Origin: Diabrotica undecimpunctata
Taxonomy: Eukaryota > Arthropoda > Insecta > Coleoptera > Chrysomelidae
Assembly: GCF_040954645.1 (NCBI RefSeq)
Contig: NC_092803.1
Location: 68,048,427 to 68,112,426, forward strand
DNA: 64,000 bases
Direction of reading: 5' to 3'
The translations under genes were made by a program, and so were the position numbers. Position 1 is the stretch's first letter, and every line of letters starts with the position of its first letter. Of the stretch, positions 25,264-53,167 are shown one piece after another. Under the pieces are notes generated by a model. That model did no database searches and had not been told where the DNA came from. It saw only the letters and a program-made list of their open reading frames with translations.

Positions 25264-25345
25264 CATTTGTTTTAAGTAGATTTCTTGAAACCTAATTTGG
25301 AAAGACATTTAAGAAATTATACTGAATAAAAACCATGCAGTTGTG
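25264..25345 (+). pseudogene. Decayed extra zinc finger downstream of the C2H2 stop
   Basis: In shifted frames the sequence after the stop still reads as a C2H2 finger (PNLERHLRNYTE then KPCSCE, preceded by a TGEN linker). The array was once at least one or two fingers longer and was cut short by a frameshift near 25230. Confidence 0.6.
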
Positions 25346-25351
25346 AAAGCG

Positions 25352-28300
25352 CCCCGGCACTTTTCTTATGTAAAAGTGGATCAAACTGGTTCAAAGTGTT
25401 GGTTTTTAGTTCATTTGAATAATATACAGGGTGTTTGTAAATAAGTGCAACAAATATCAGTGGGTGATTCTGCATGAAAAAATGACAGTTTGCTATATAA
25501 ACGTATGTCCTCAAATACTTCGTTTTCCAAGATACGGGGTGTTGAAATTTTGCTTACAAACTGACGATTTATTTATTGCTCTGAAATTAGTTGAGATATG
25601 CAAATGAAATTTGGTGCGATTTAGGAGGTAGTTATTGCGAATTTTTTAACATACAATTAAGAATTGTATATTCATCATTGGCGCACATACGAGTAATGGT
25701 CTGCATATTTTTTAGCAAAAAAATTGTACGCTACTGAGATATTTAAAATTAAAAATCATGTTTGAATTCCCAGTTTAGTTTGAGACAAAAAATCTTACTA
25801 TTCTGTTTTTATATTGTCCCCTTAGTACTGAAACTAAGATTTTGCAATTTTGGGTTATCTACTGTTACCGATAGAATTTTACACGCTCTTTTTAATGCTA
25901 CAACTAGATAAGTTCTATTCCCATTCTATACATGAGAATCCGATTACACAGTAGTAGTAGTATGTCATAAGTTCAAAAAAAAATTGTTGCTGAAAGTGGT
26001 CACCTTGAATTATCTAAAAGTATATCTAAGATAACGCCAAAAATCTCTGCTGCAGCAAGTGTTTAATTTGGCATACCTAATTGTGCACCCAGGTAACTTG
26101 TGGGTTGCCTCCTCCGGGTATTCTTCAAGATACCTATTTGTGCAGTTGTTCATAGCGTCAGTTTTGAGTGTCACTGTTGCTCTATTGTTCGTCCAAATAT
26201 ATATTAAGAGCCAAATATATATTAAGATTAGTAGGTAGCCAGTTAACAGAAACAAAAGGTGAGTATTTAAATACTATTTGGAAATATAAATTTGTTAAAA
26301 TCGTGGGAGAGCTTATTTATAGGTTAGGTATTTCTCGATTGATTAGTTTTTGAACTTAATTAAAAAAACAATACCGTACGCTACTATTTTTATGTGACGG
26401 GAATATGCTGAACTAATTTTTAGAACTTAAAGCCTATGAAAATAAATTTGTAAATCACTCTTTTTTAAAAAGTATTAGGTTATCATTATTTATTAGGTTT
26501 ACTTTTTTTTAAAGGTTTAAGACTATTAATATTGTTTTTTTAATAGTTATTTTTTGTAAGACTTAGATTTTTCATTCGCAAAATTTAAAAATATAAACAT
26601 TTCTTTAAACTTAAGTATTTTTTATTTTCAGATGAGAATACTGAGGCCATTGCATGCTGTTCTAAACAACGTATTGACAATTTGGAAGCAGAGTCTGATT
26701 ATTATTCTCCTCATCACTCAGAATATAATCCGGACTCTGATGATTCTTCTGACAATGAACTTGCTTTCGGAAATGGAACTTTACAAGTGCTTGACATGGA
26801 AGAATGCTTGTGTAGCTACCTGTAAACGAAAATGTACAGAATAATTTACCTATGAAGAGAGATTCTCGATTTTTCGAAGATACTACTAGTTAAAATCCGA
26901 CGAAAGAAAATGCGACTTTGTTAATGGCCATACAGAAAAGGAAGATAAAAAATGGCATACTACAGAACAGTCCAGACGTTAAAAAAGCATTTTATTCTAT
27001 TTACCCAAAAACTCTAATAGAATCCAGATGTGTAAAACCATGTTTATCAATACCTTGGGAATTCGAAAAAGAGTTTGCTATGAAAAAGAGAACCGAAGAA
27101 AACACGACCTTGGAAGACAATCGGGAACATACAAAAAGATCACGTCAAGTGTAAAAAACCCCATTGAGAAGTTCCCTGTAGTCAGTTGACATTATTGCCG
27201 TTCAAAAACACATCGGAAATATTTATCCTCAGACTTTAACCTCACTCTTATGTATTCGCTATACAAGGTGATACAAGTGAGAATGTAGTGAGAACAATCA
27301 AACACCAGTTAACTCTTTTTCTTCTTCTTCTTTTGGTTTTGACAATTGTCATTCAGCCAGTCTCACCAGCTAACTCTGCCATTTATAAAACGGTTTTTTC
27401 ATTTATTTTCAAATAAATATAACCTTGGCTTCTACCGACCTCGTAAAGACCAGTGCCGGGTGTGTATGGCCTACAATTCCTCCTTAAGCGATAAAGTATC
27501 GATGGAAACCGAATATCTCGCTCACAAAGCAGTCAAGAATAGAGCCCCTAATGAAAAGTGATTAAGTAGACAGTTGGCGGAAAATCTTAACGGTAAAATC
27601 ATAAGTTGCAATTTTGATATTCAACAAGGTCTTTTGATACCAAATGACCCAACGAATAACGCTTTATTTTACAAGCAAAGGTTAAAAGTATTTAACTTCA
27701 CCATTTCTAAACAGAGTGATTGCTTTATGTGTACCATTGTCACGTGCTCATACCAATACATTTAGTATTTGCTGGAATCAGTAACCCAGGTTCAGTGTTT
27801 TAATGATAGATGGGTCGGCAAAATGTAAATAAAAACGTCGCTAGCATGTGCTTAACAGCTGTTCACATTTGGACAAAATATTCCACATTTGGAAAGCATT
27901 GAACTTAACTTCCTAGATTCCGACGACAATGAAATGGAGTGCGACTCCATGCACGCAGCTATTACAACAGAGTTCAAAAGAGTAGGCAAAACACATTTAC
28001 CATAAGACTGGAAAACAATCACTAGATGTACCGGAGAAAAGGAGGTAAGTCGTACATCATTAACAACATCACTCACGAAAAACCATGCGAATAAAATTTT
28101 AATTTTATGGACATGGACAAGGACGAAAGTGCACAGCAAGTAACTTGACAGAAATTGTGTTATGTTCCTTTCTAAATCCGAACCATCCATCATGGAATTT
28201 AAAGAAAAATTTTATGAAGAATTTAGAAGTTTTATAACATATCTTAATAATAAAATAACATATCTTAATTAAATTAATAGTTAATGGTCGACGATTCTAT

Positions 28301-29312
28301 GCTGAGTTGTATACAGGACGTAGGATATCCCATCACATCATTTTGCTCGTCTTACCAACATTTGTGCCAAAATGGAACATTTAAGAAACAAACACCTGAT
28401 TGCAGATGCCCTGCAGACAAACACACTGAGCAACTAGAAGAAACATTTCTCGAGTTAACTGCGGAGTCACCTGAAGCAAGTACTGGAAAAGTTGCCAACA
28501 TATTTAATGTAAGCAACTTCACTGTATTTACAATTCTTAAAGAACATTAACTGTACTCACTTAAATACAGTCTATTCAAATCGTTGGATATGTAGAGGAG
28601 GTATGGAATTTAAATCCTCTAAATTTTTGAATTTGGGGTTTTCTTAGTTTATTCCACTCGTGTCGAAAATGTGGATGATTCGAGGAATCGAATTATATCC
28701 GGCTATGCGATAATAAGACACACAACCGAAATATTTGCACGAATACGACAACCAATGAGGCTGAGTTGAATCTTGTGTCACAATTCAAGGAGATCATTTT
28801 GAACAATCTTTGTAGCTTAGCGCCTGTTACAAAAATTTATTAGTGGTACTTTCTGTTTCTATTACGTGATGTAGTAAAGAAATGAAAAATACGCGTAAAA
28901 GGTTTTATTTTTTGCGTAAAAAACGGCGTTTTATAAGAAAAAAAGGACAGGAAAGATTTTTTGTTACAAATTGAACGAAGAATTCAAAAATGATTTTTAA
29001 TTTAAAGTATTTCAGTGGCCTATTTAAAAAAATTGACACCATTGCCCGTATGCGTGCCAATGATGAATATAAAATTCTTAATTGTATGTCAAAAAATTTC
29101 ACTAACTACCTCTTAAAACCCATCAAATTTCATTTGATTTCAACACTTCGTATCTCGGAAAACGAAGCATTTGCATACCTACGTTTATATAGCAAACTGT
29201 CATTTTTTCATGCAGAATCAACCCCAGATGTTTGTTGAACTTATTTACTAACACCCTGTATATTATTCAAATGGACTACAAAAACTACTTTTACAAAAGA
29301 AAAGTGCCGGGG
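25352..29312 (+). mobile_element. 3.96-kb DDE transposon with ~400-bp inverted repeats
   Basis: Both ends begin CCCCGGCACTTTTCTT and share long imperfect inverted repeats (left about 25352-25815, right about 28925-29312). These include a match to CATTTGAATAATATACAGGG and GATTCTGCATGAAAAAATGA. The plus-strand interior has a transposase remnant: an acidic segment after an acceptor at 26631 (DNLEAESDYYSPHHSEYNPD), TLIESRCVKPCLSIP, FNKYNLGFYRPRKDQCRVC near 27420, ISCNFDIQQGLLIP, then DNEMECDSMHAAI near 27920. The order and the MECDSMH block match the element at 19052-22011, though the ends differ. Stops and frameshifts show an inactive copy. The left end lies 88 bp after the zinc-finger stop codon. 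Confidence 0.8.
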
Positions 29313-29914
29313 TTATTTGTTTCAAATTATTTTCTCAAGTGGTCATGCAAATCACTTCCTGAATAGGTATCCGCGATTGATTATTTTCGCAAACATTATA
29401 TTTGTTCTTACTTAATAAAAGAATGTCATTCAGTTTTAGGCTCAATTTTCAGAATTCTTTCATAAAAACAGGCTGCAAAAAGTAATTATAAATCAGATAA
29501 TTGTATTGAAAAAACAATAAATCCGTTAAAACTATTAAAACGTATTTCATTATATTCCCCAAAACTTACATACCAAAACCTATGAATTATTAAAATACCT
29601 GAGGAATCAAAAAGTTTGTATTGATCAAAGATGTTTCATAGAAATATCGGCTCAAAAATGTACAAATGAAGTCATGAGACTATGATTAAGAAGATAAGAT
29701 ATAGCGCATAAGTCGTGACGTAATTGGAGAGTTGCACGTTCGTAATGTCAGTTTTTTGTATGTGTCAATAAATAATCTTAAATAAATAGTTTGGAGATAT
29801 CCTTATTACGATTATTTTAATTATTAAACCTTTATTTCATATTATTATTTTGCAAATTGAATAATTTGCAATGACCGATTTTGTGCTACGGGAAGATCCT
29901 ATCTTGTTATACAC
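29313..29914. other. Intergenic, no feature seen
   Basis: AT-rich, no sustained ORF and no recognised repeat. Confidence 0.5.
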
Positions 29915-30751
29915 ACTTTACACTACATGATTTATCATGTGATTTGTCATATGATTTGGTCATAAGTGAAATTTACATGTTTACACTGTGTGATTTGTCA
30001 TATGATTTTGTCATAAGCACTGTCATGCGGCTCGTCATAGCTTGTCACAGGAGAATAGGACGGTGCCTATTCCGCATGATAAAATCATATGATTTTCGGT
30101 AATAATACGGGTAACACCAACATATTTAAATATCGCGACTTATTCTTATGTCAATTCAGTAACATTCCCTTACCCAGAGACAACATTCTTTATTTATTTA
30201 TTTATTTTTTGTTTGTTGCTTTGATATTGAACCTATATCTAATGTGTGCTACTGTGTCGTATTTTTCTTTTATTATTTATTTAGTTTATTTTATTCTTAG
30301 TTTAGTGTTTTATAATCTTCTTAGTCATAATTTTACTTCAGTTTCTTTATTAATTATTTTTAATTTGGTATAATATCAACACTAAATTTGATATACCCTG
30401 TCCACGATTTCTTTGTAAGAGTCACCTGCAAGCCCAAAGGCGTCTGATCTTTTTCTTCTTACTGCTGTACGCAGTTGTTGCCGGCGTATTATTATTAAAA
30501 GTCGGGAAGCCAATGCAATCAAAGATTTATTTTCCATTATAATGGTTTCAAAATCTAATAGTTGATACCTATACTGTGTCTAATATCTCTATGACCATAA
30601 ACAAAAAGAAAAATCAATAAAACCTCACTCATATCATAAGCCATAACTTATCATGCAATGTAAACACGATTTTTTAAAACATCGTGGAAAAGAGGAATCA
30701 TAACAAATCTCACATGATATTGTCATATGATAAAATCATGTAGTGTAAAGT
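29915..30751. mobile_element. 837-bp MITE built of CATATGAT-type short repeats
   Basis: The left end ACTTTACACTACATGATTTA at 29915 is matched by the inverse ending at 30751. Next to each end are clustered copies of the palindromic words TCATATGAT and TGTCATATGA in both orientations. The interior minus strand has one short coding-like piece (RRQQLRTAVRRKRSD near 30480), perhaps a trace of the parent transposase. Confidence 0.75.
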
Positions 30752-31363
30752 CTACTTTAGTCATAGTATCATCACCGAACAACGTATCATGAATAAAGTT
30801 ATACTGACATATGTCATATTTATGATTGATGCATTTAATAAAGCTGTCACATGGTGGCTATCGGTCTTTGATTGCAAAGAAATATTTTGTTGTTCAATGA
30901 TCACGTAATGGCGTCCTTAATTTTTTTAAATTGCAGTAAGAATTTTGATCCATAAATTAAACGACGGATTTGTTATAAAAATAAATTCATTTAATCTCGG
31001 TCCGCTGATCCCATTCCCAACTGTCTAGTTCTAGTACATTTAGTAAATATTTTTGCTACGTTGGTTAAATTTTTACCGACTGGTAGTTTATTAACAAAAT
31101 AAACCTGCATCAATTCAAACAAAACCTATTTTTCAAATTTTATAGTCGTTTATATATTAGTACTGTTACACTTATTTAAAATATCTTTATTCAACACCAA
31201 CACTATTGCAATACTTAATACACTTAATACAACTTTAGCTAAATGATGGCTAAATGACAACTGTTGTTACCACACCCACACAAAAAAACTTTAAAAAACT
31301 TTTTTGAAAATTAAATTAATAAATTCTAGCAATTAGCGCCATCTTTCGTAAGATATCATAATT
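30752..31363. other. Intergenic; dispersed ~90-bp repeat at 31002-31095
   Basis: CGCTGATCCCATTCCCAACT (31003) begins a roughly 90-bp segment that recurs in the same orientation at 34027-34105 within the Abi gene. Otherwise nothing is recognised. Confidence 0.5.
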
Positions 31364-31562
31364 GTCAATTTTGACGTGACAACGTCTTAAATTAGGTTGT
31401 GGCTCGGAGTCATTTAAGAAAAAGTGTAACGCCCGCTCACGTCTGTTACAGTGAGTCGCCGAACGAGAGAGAGGCCCGCCGGACCGGCGAATGCCTTGCG
31501 TCTCCCACTCAAACATGATCGGTCCGCTGTGCGCGGCACTAGAGAATTAGGCGCGTTGAATC
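31364..31562. repeat. GC-rich ~200-bp repeat, copy 1
   Basis: A GC- and CpG-rich island in AT-rich DNA, from TTTTGACGTGACAACGTCTT to GCGCGTTGAATCG. It is almost identical to 32352-32553. It includes the palindrome CGCCGGACCGGCG. On the minus strand both copies keep an open frame from an ATG (ETQGIRRSGGPLSRS .. EPQPNLRRCHVKI). Family unknown. Confidence 0.8.
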
Positions 31563-32351
31563 GCTAAAGTTGAAAATCGTTGAAAGTATCGTCAGCTGTG
31601 TCTGTAGTGAAAATGTGGAGTGCTTAGATTCGTCATTTACAACAACTACAACAATAAAGGTAAATAATTGTACACTAATATTTCATTATCGTAAACTATG
31701 ATTGATTGATTAATTGTTAGATTGACACAAAAGTTGAGAAACTGAGTTTATAGGTTATGTCATACTATTGACAAATGTTGATAGTGTTAAGTAAATTATT
31801 AGTTTAAATCACTCTGCAATCAATCGTAATTCAGTCGATTGAGAAGAAACAGCGCGTATTTCTAGCCAAACATTTAAAATAACAAATTATAACTTCTAAC
31901 CTGTCAAAACAGGGCGACCAAACAAACGAACTAAACCGACCAATCATCACGCGCGGAGTTAGAATTTAACTGTGTTTAGCGAGAATTTCAAATTCCAATT
32001 TTAGTAAATGTTTTCATTTTCAACTTTACCATTTACATTTACAAATTTTAATTAATTTCAAATTTATTTAGCAAAAATTTGAACCTTCGATCTGAATAAG
32101 TGTTTTGATTTTCAAATTGATTCTTTAAAATTAAAAATATTAAAATATATATAATCAGAAGTGAACGTCACATAACATTATCTGTACTTATTATTATTTA
32201 ATATGTAGGCAAATACATGTGACCATACTTGGTAGACACAATTGGAAATAGTAATTTTTTATAACTGAAAAAAATAAATATATAAAATACTGGTAGCAAA
32301 CAATAACTTCAATGATCGATATCTCCGCAACTAATTGATATATCGAAAAAA

Positions 32352-32746
32352 TTTTGACGTGACAACGTCTTAAATTAGGTTGTGGCTCGGAGTCACTCAT
32401 GAAAAAGTGTAACGCCCGCTCACGTCTGTTACGATGAGTCACCGAACGAGAGAGAGGCCCGCCGGACCGGCGAATGCCTTGCGTCTCTCTCCCACTCAAA
32501 CATGATCGGTCCGCTGCGCGCGCAGCACTAGAGAATTAGGCGCGTTGAATCGGTGAAAATCACTCAAATAGAAATTAGTTAAGTTTAAGTTTACATGTAC
32601 AATGTTTTAGTAAACAAAATATATTTCTATAGTTAAAATTTGTGCAATTCTTATTTTCATTCAATTCCTTGTTCCTATTGTGCAATTTAATAATATTCAT
32701 ATCAATAAATATTCTACCGAGAAAAAGACGTTGTCACGTAAAATCT
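32352..32746. repeat. GC-rich repeat, copy 2, with an inverted terminus
   Basis: Bases 32352-32553 repeat 31364-31562 with few changes. At 32727-32746, AAGACGTTGTCACGTAAAAT is an inverted match to the left terminus TTTTGACGTGACAACGTCTT, so this copy may be a ~395-bp inverted-repeat unit. The inner part 32560-32725 is AT-rich and not shared with copy 1. Confidence 0.65.
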
Positions 32747-33192
32747 TCGCCCGTAAAACCGACTTTACAGGCAACCGATTTTTTTATAGTTAAAATAAAG
32801 GAAAAGTCGGAAACTAATTTTTTAATTTATATTTTTTAAACATAATTTTTAATAACTTGTTTTAAATTTTATGTATATTCTTATAAATTTAATATTGAAT
32901 TACAACCTATTTATATTTAATTATAAAAAAAGAATAGATTAAAAATAGGCAATATCAACATTCCATCAAAGCGTCAAACCGACAGTCACACATGTCAAAT
33001 GTCAAAGTTAATAAACGTCAGAAATTAAATCTGGAAAATCTTAATGAATCTAATTATTTAAAATATTTTTACACCTAAGCTTCCGTTTTTCAGTTGAATT
33101 CTATACAATTTAATGTCGACATGTTTCCATGTAGTTAATAATGTATACAAGAGCATGACTGGAAAGGAGAATAGTAAACATCCGCCTCTATT
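32747..33192 (+). other. Abi 5' region (promoter and 5' UTR not resolved)
   Basis: AT-rich, no ORF. The transcription start of Abi should lie here or within the repeat just upstream. I see no convincing TATA box placement. Confidence 0.4.
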
Positions 33193-48314
<15,122 letters not shown>

Positions 48315-50750
48315 ACTGCTAATACGCTTCTTTTGTAATAGACAATATGTGTAATATTTGTAGGTATATAGATTTATAAGCCAATTTTTATCTGCCTTAT
48401 TATAATTTTCTTTCATGTAAAACCAAGATGGTACGTTATATGTGTATAAGTTGGACAGGTTTCTTGTGCATATTTCAGGGCTTTTCGTAAATGTGCATAA
48501 ATATCGTACAATAAAACAAGTGAAACGAAAGACTTAAGCTACCAGTAAACAGTTAAGTTCATAAAGATAAAGTAAAGCATATTATTGATATTTCAGCACG
48601 TTTTGAAAAATGATTTTTATTTGGCGTAAATATATCATAAGTTTGTTTGTCATCTTCCTCAATGTCATAAATATCAGTATCTTAAAAATTTCTTCCAAAA
48701 CTTGTGGATCTTTGCACTCAATGTAGATAACAAGTCATAATTAATATATTTATTCTTTTGGAGAAGATACAGCGTAGTTATATTACATTCCAAGAAATCC
48801 TGAAATAATGCTAACATTTTTCAATAAGAGTTATTTTAAGTCATGGATGTTACAGTGCACTATTATCTAGTGGATGCACACTGTGTACAAATTGGACACG
48901 CATCCTTATATCATATATATTGTCAAATAAACTCTTTAATTGATATTTTGCTCTTTAGATTGGAAGTCGTTTTTAAAGTACATTTTTACCAGATATCGAA
49001 GGCAGAACAGTTAAAGAGTTTATTGTTTGATTATGCTGTATTTCCAAACGACATCGTTACCAAACGCGTCACAAGGAAACAGTTTCAGACTGCACTTAAT
49101 ATAGCAGTATTTCATGACGTTGTTAGTTAGATCTAATGAATTAAAAATAAATATTTTGGGCAGCCATTCCATATGAAAAATTTCGAATTTAAAAGACCGT
49201 AGAAGTATGTTGCTAGAACTTTTTGGTACAACTGTATGCTCGAACTAAATAGTATAGTCTAGCAAACTAGCTAAGAGACTCATTAATATTCAGCTCAGCA
49301 TGGTGCTATTGTTAGAGGTGTGAAATTACATAAACAATGGAGATCATTTCATAAAACAGGTAGATCCCTTGTTTATGGAATTTCACACCTCGGAACAACA
49401 GCACCCTGCTGAGCTGAATATTCATGGCTCTCTTAGATATCTTGTTAGACTATAGAGATATGTACTCTTTTAGTAGATAAATGTCTGTCCTTTTTATATT
49501 AACCATCATCCATAACGAATTTATTTAATAATTAATAGTATAAAACTGTAGGTAGTATATTGAATTCCAGCTGTAGAGGTGTAACTGTATTGTTCTATTT
49601 ATTCACTCTTTATAATCAATATACACACTGTGAATAGGAAAAATGATTAAAAATGGTAAACAAAATCAAGGCTTGTTGTTTTAGGATTCCAAATGTTTTA
49701 TATTAGAACTTCTGTTCATATTTTTTTTATTTGGTTCTGCCATTGTTTTGGATTTCCTCGTTAGTATTTAGTATTCAGTTATAAATTCTTTTTACATACA
49801 CGGATATCTCGATTTTTCAAAATTGATGTATTTAATGTGATCACAATGTAGTCTTGAATGAAAGATTAGCAATACATTAACAAGATCGACATATGAAACG
49901 TTAACAAGAAAAAAACCACCACTATTGATTTTAAGAGAAAAATGTAAATGTAGTCAGAAATATTCTATATTTTTTACCATTCATTATTTTTTTACAATGA
50001 TTTCTCCAAGTCAGTGTGTGTATGGAGTATGAACATTTTGCACATATTATACATAATATTATTGATTTGTCAATCATATAGGAAATTTTATTTGAGCTTA
50101 GATAGCAATTATAAAATATTTTATTTATACTATTAAATAAAAAAAAATTAGTTTTCGTTTTTCTTCCAACTAATCTCCTTGCAGAAAAAGTGATACCACA
50201 TTGTGTATAACCCTTTTAATTTTGAAATTTTAAAATGAACAAAAAAAATAAAAGTAGTCCTAAATTTCATACTTGTACAAGTACTAATACCCATCTCGAA
50301 GATTGACGCTAGAGCTTGTGGATTTTCTAAATTTTCTAAACAGCTATGACCTTGAAAATGTCTACGTGTCGGCTCGTCAAAAATTATTAAAATGAAAAAA
50401 GAAAACATTGCCTCAGCTTATTCTATTAACGAACTGGTATAGTCCAGTCAAAGTTCACACTAACAGATTCTAAACTGAATTATAAAAATGGACATTTACA
50501 TGTCTTACAACAAAAATGATAGAAATTCAATTCTAGCTAAACCACTAATATGCTGAAACAGTATACGCCTCCTGGGCAATCTCCTAAAACCTTGTACATA
50601 CATTGCCGGTCATTCACTATAACTTCTTTCCCCTTAGAATGAAGCTGTCCCTTCAGGAAGTTGAATTTTCCTTTCTTTTTGTTTTGATGTTATTGTTCTT
50701 TTTCGGTTAGTTTTTTTTTGAAAATAAAATATTGTAGCTTATTTAAATAA
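48315..50750 (+). other. Abi 3' UTR and downstream flank
   Basis: No other gene. AATAAA hexamers occur at 48510-48515 and 49146-49151, with more AT-rich candidates near 50730, so several 3' ends are possible. A foldback element sits at 49253-49454. Exact transcript end unknown. Confidence 0.45.
49253..49454. mobile_element. 202-bp foldback MITE in the Abi 3' region
   Basis: The segment starts TATAGTCTAGCAAACTAGCT and ends with the near-inverse finishing TTAGACTATA. Interior pairs include AATATTCAGCTCAGCA with TGCTGAGCTGAATATT and GAGGTGTGAAAT with ATTTCACACCTC. Almost the full length folds into one hairpin. TA at both ends suits a TA-target MITE. Confidence 0.85.
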
Positions 50751-50859
50751 AACGAGCGGTTCTAATTTATTTAAATCTATTTATTTTTAAAGCTTACAAC
50801 ACGATAATATCTTGTTAACTAATAATGAGAGAAGCGCAAACATAAGAAGAGTATGCAAT

Positions 50860-51075
50860 ATAGAAGACATAAATGGATGAATGACCACGGAAACAGGAAT
50901 GGAACGAACACATTAGTAGAATGGCAGAGGATAGGATAGTATGAATAGCACGAGATAAATCATCAAATGAACGAAGAAGTATTGGGAGACGAAAAAAAAG
51001 ATGGTGCTATAATTTAAACAATTTAGGAGGCTAATATTGAAGAAAAAACAGGCTTTAAAGCCTACATACAAGAAG
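50860..51075 (+). mobile_element. LINE/retroelement 3'-tail fragment
   Basis: Plus-strand frame reads EWNEHISRMAEDRIV, IARDKSSNERRSIGRRKKRW and NLNNLGG, the standard tail after the RT of insect LINEs. Only about 200 bp are left. Confidence 0.65.
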
Positions 51076-53160
51076 AAATATTTTGTCCCATATAAATTTT
51101 AAAATCATTTGTTAGAACATTTAAAGCTGTGTTCACATCAATAGGGTTTTTAGTACACATAAATGTACCTAAGAGTTGATTTAGACCATCTAGCAATACT
51201 CTTAAAGCTAAATTTCTGTAGTAAATACCAAGTATCTCTTGTTCATTAATAGTCTTTTTCTAGTACCAACAAAAATTGTTATATTATTGAGAAAAATTAG
51301 GTGAGTGAATGAGTGAGTGATTGAGGTGAGAGAGGTGAGTGAGCTTGGTGAGTTTTGTGAGCACTCACATAAAAATTGGAATAAGTAGAGTCTCATAATT
51401 ATACACTTGGCGACAGGAAACAATCAAATTACTAGAGCAAATAAAATGGCAGCAGATGCAACACAAAAGGAGTTCATTGAAAGCAGTATCAAAAATATGC
51501 TTTTGATATTTTAGCAGGAAGCATGTCGCTATATGAGCCTGGAATAGTAAGTATAAAATATAAACTTTTTAATAAATTAATTAATAATAATAAATTAAAT
51601 TTTAATAAATTTTTTTATAAATTTTTTTTAACATGTTTTTCTATGAATAAATTTTTTCAAGTCAGTGTTCATTGTATCTCAAAAACAGCTTTATTGGTCC
51701 CTCTCAAATTTTGTACACTTCTTTAATAGATAAATTACTAGGTCGCCATGTCGAGATAGTGTCCATTTCATTGTTAAAATTAATTAATAAAAAAATTTTC
51801 AAAAATTCAAAAAATTTGTCTCTTTTTACTTCTAAAATTTGAAAAAACGTTAAAATGAACAATATCTAGATGTTGCGACCTGGAAAAACTCATAGACTAA
51901 TGAAATCTTTTTGGTTTTTTGTCAATAGATGATCCAGTTGTAAGTTACAATGAACACCACAAAGTAACTTTTTTTCCATCTTGGAAAATTAGCTGTCATT
52001 TTCTTAATTTTGAATATTTTTGTACCAAAATTTTAAATAATACTCTTGAAATGTTGTATGTACTATAGTGTACTAATGTTATAAATAAATTTAGATTAAA
52101 CAATTTTTCTTAAAATTTTAAACATATTGAAAATAAATCCTACCAATGAATAAATACAACTTTTGAGAAGATACACTAGCAGTGACTACAATATGTAAAA
52201 ATTATTAAGGTAGATAATGTAGTTTTTGAAGTTAGAGATAGTCTGAGAAAAACAAATAGCTATATTTTACACTGCATTAAGATCAGAATTTTCTGGTAGG
52301 ATGAGATTGAGATTGTAAATTTTGAATTTGTAAGAGTATCCCTAGATCCATACAAATCACATAGGACAAATAATTTTATTACCAATTTATAGAGTTTATC
52401 AGACATGTATTAGTGTAAATGGAGTTGCATTTTTTTAACACTATCTCGGTCAGAATTATTATCAATGTCAGATGAATAATCATTTTCTAGTGAATCTAAT
52501 ATTTATCACACATCATTATTAGTCAATTTAGAAAGATCATATGCTTTATGACCACTACAAAGTAATTTCATTTTTTTTATACATTAACAATCCATACACA
52601 TATTTACTGGAAAATGTCAGGCGATATTTATCTGCAAAAGAGTTCAAATAAATCATTATGACCACCTGTAAACAGTCATCCATTGTAATGCTAAAAATGA
52701 TCATAGCTTGTTTATTGTTCTAAAACTAGTAATATATTTCAAAAATAGATATTATTATGCACTTACTGTAAATTTTTCTGCAAAATATACAGATTAGAAA
52801 CCACTTTTTCTATTATATGAAAATGCTCAAACCACTCTTTCTGTTATATGAAAATGCTCATCACATTGCAATAATTTCTACATCCTATTCTCAAAAATTG
52901 CAGCAAGTAACTTCTTGTCACTATGCCAGGCAGTGCTCAAACGCATATCAATATTTAACTGTAAATTTGTTTGAAAACTGACAAAACCATTTAAGCTATA
53001 CTATACATATTAACAATTATTGCGGATTTAACTAAGCAAAAGTGAACACCATTTACAGAATATTATAGCAGTTAGAGGGTTAAATGTATACATAATTTAC
53101 GTATATTGGTTTAAAATCGAAAGAAATATAAATATATTTGTATAACGTTTATTTGATATC
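51076..53160. other. Intergenic region between Abi and the ALKBH4 gene
   Basis: AT-rich. A GAGTGA/GTGAG-type simple repeat lies at about 51298-51366. Minus-strand sequence near 51650-51780 reads EMDTISTWRPSNL and EGPIKLFLRYNEH, which looks protein-like and may be a transposon trace, but I cannot place it. No host gene seen. Confidence 0.45.
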
Positions 53161-53167
53161 ACAGTTG

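Noticed and set aside
31316..32499. Minus-strand frames as two host genes
   Set aside because: They lie in two copies of the same repeat; treated as a repeat feature with a conserved frame, not as separate genes.
49256..49454. CRISPR or microRNA cluster
   Set aside because: One long imperfect palindrome with TA ends fits a foldback MITE; no regular direct repeats, and the stem is longer than a typical pre-miRNA.
51447..51520. Short ATG frame (MAADATQKEFIESS)
   Set aside because: About 22 codons, no splice partner or homology that I could support.
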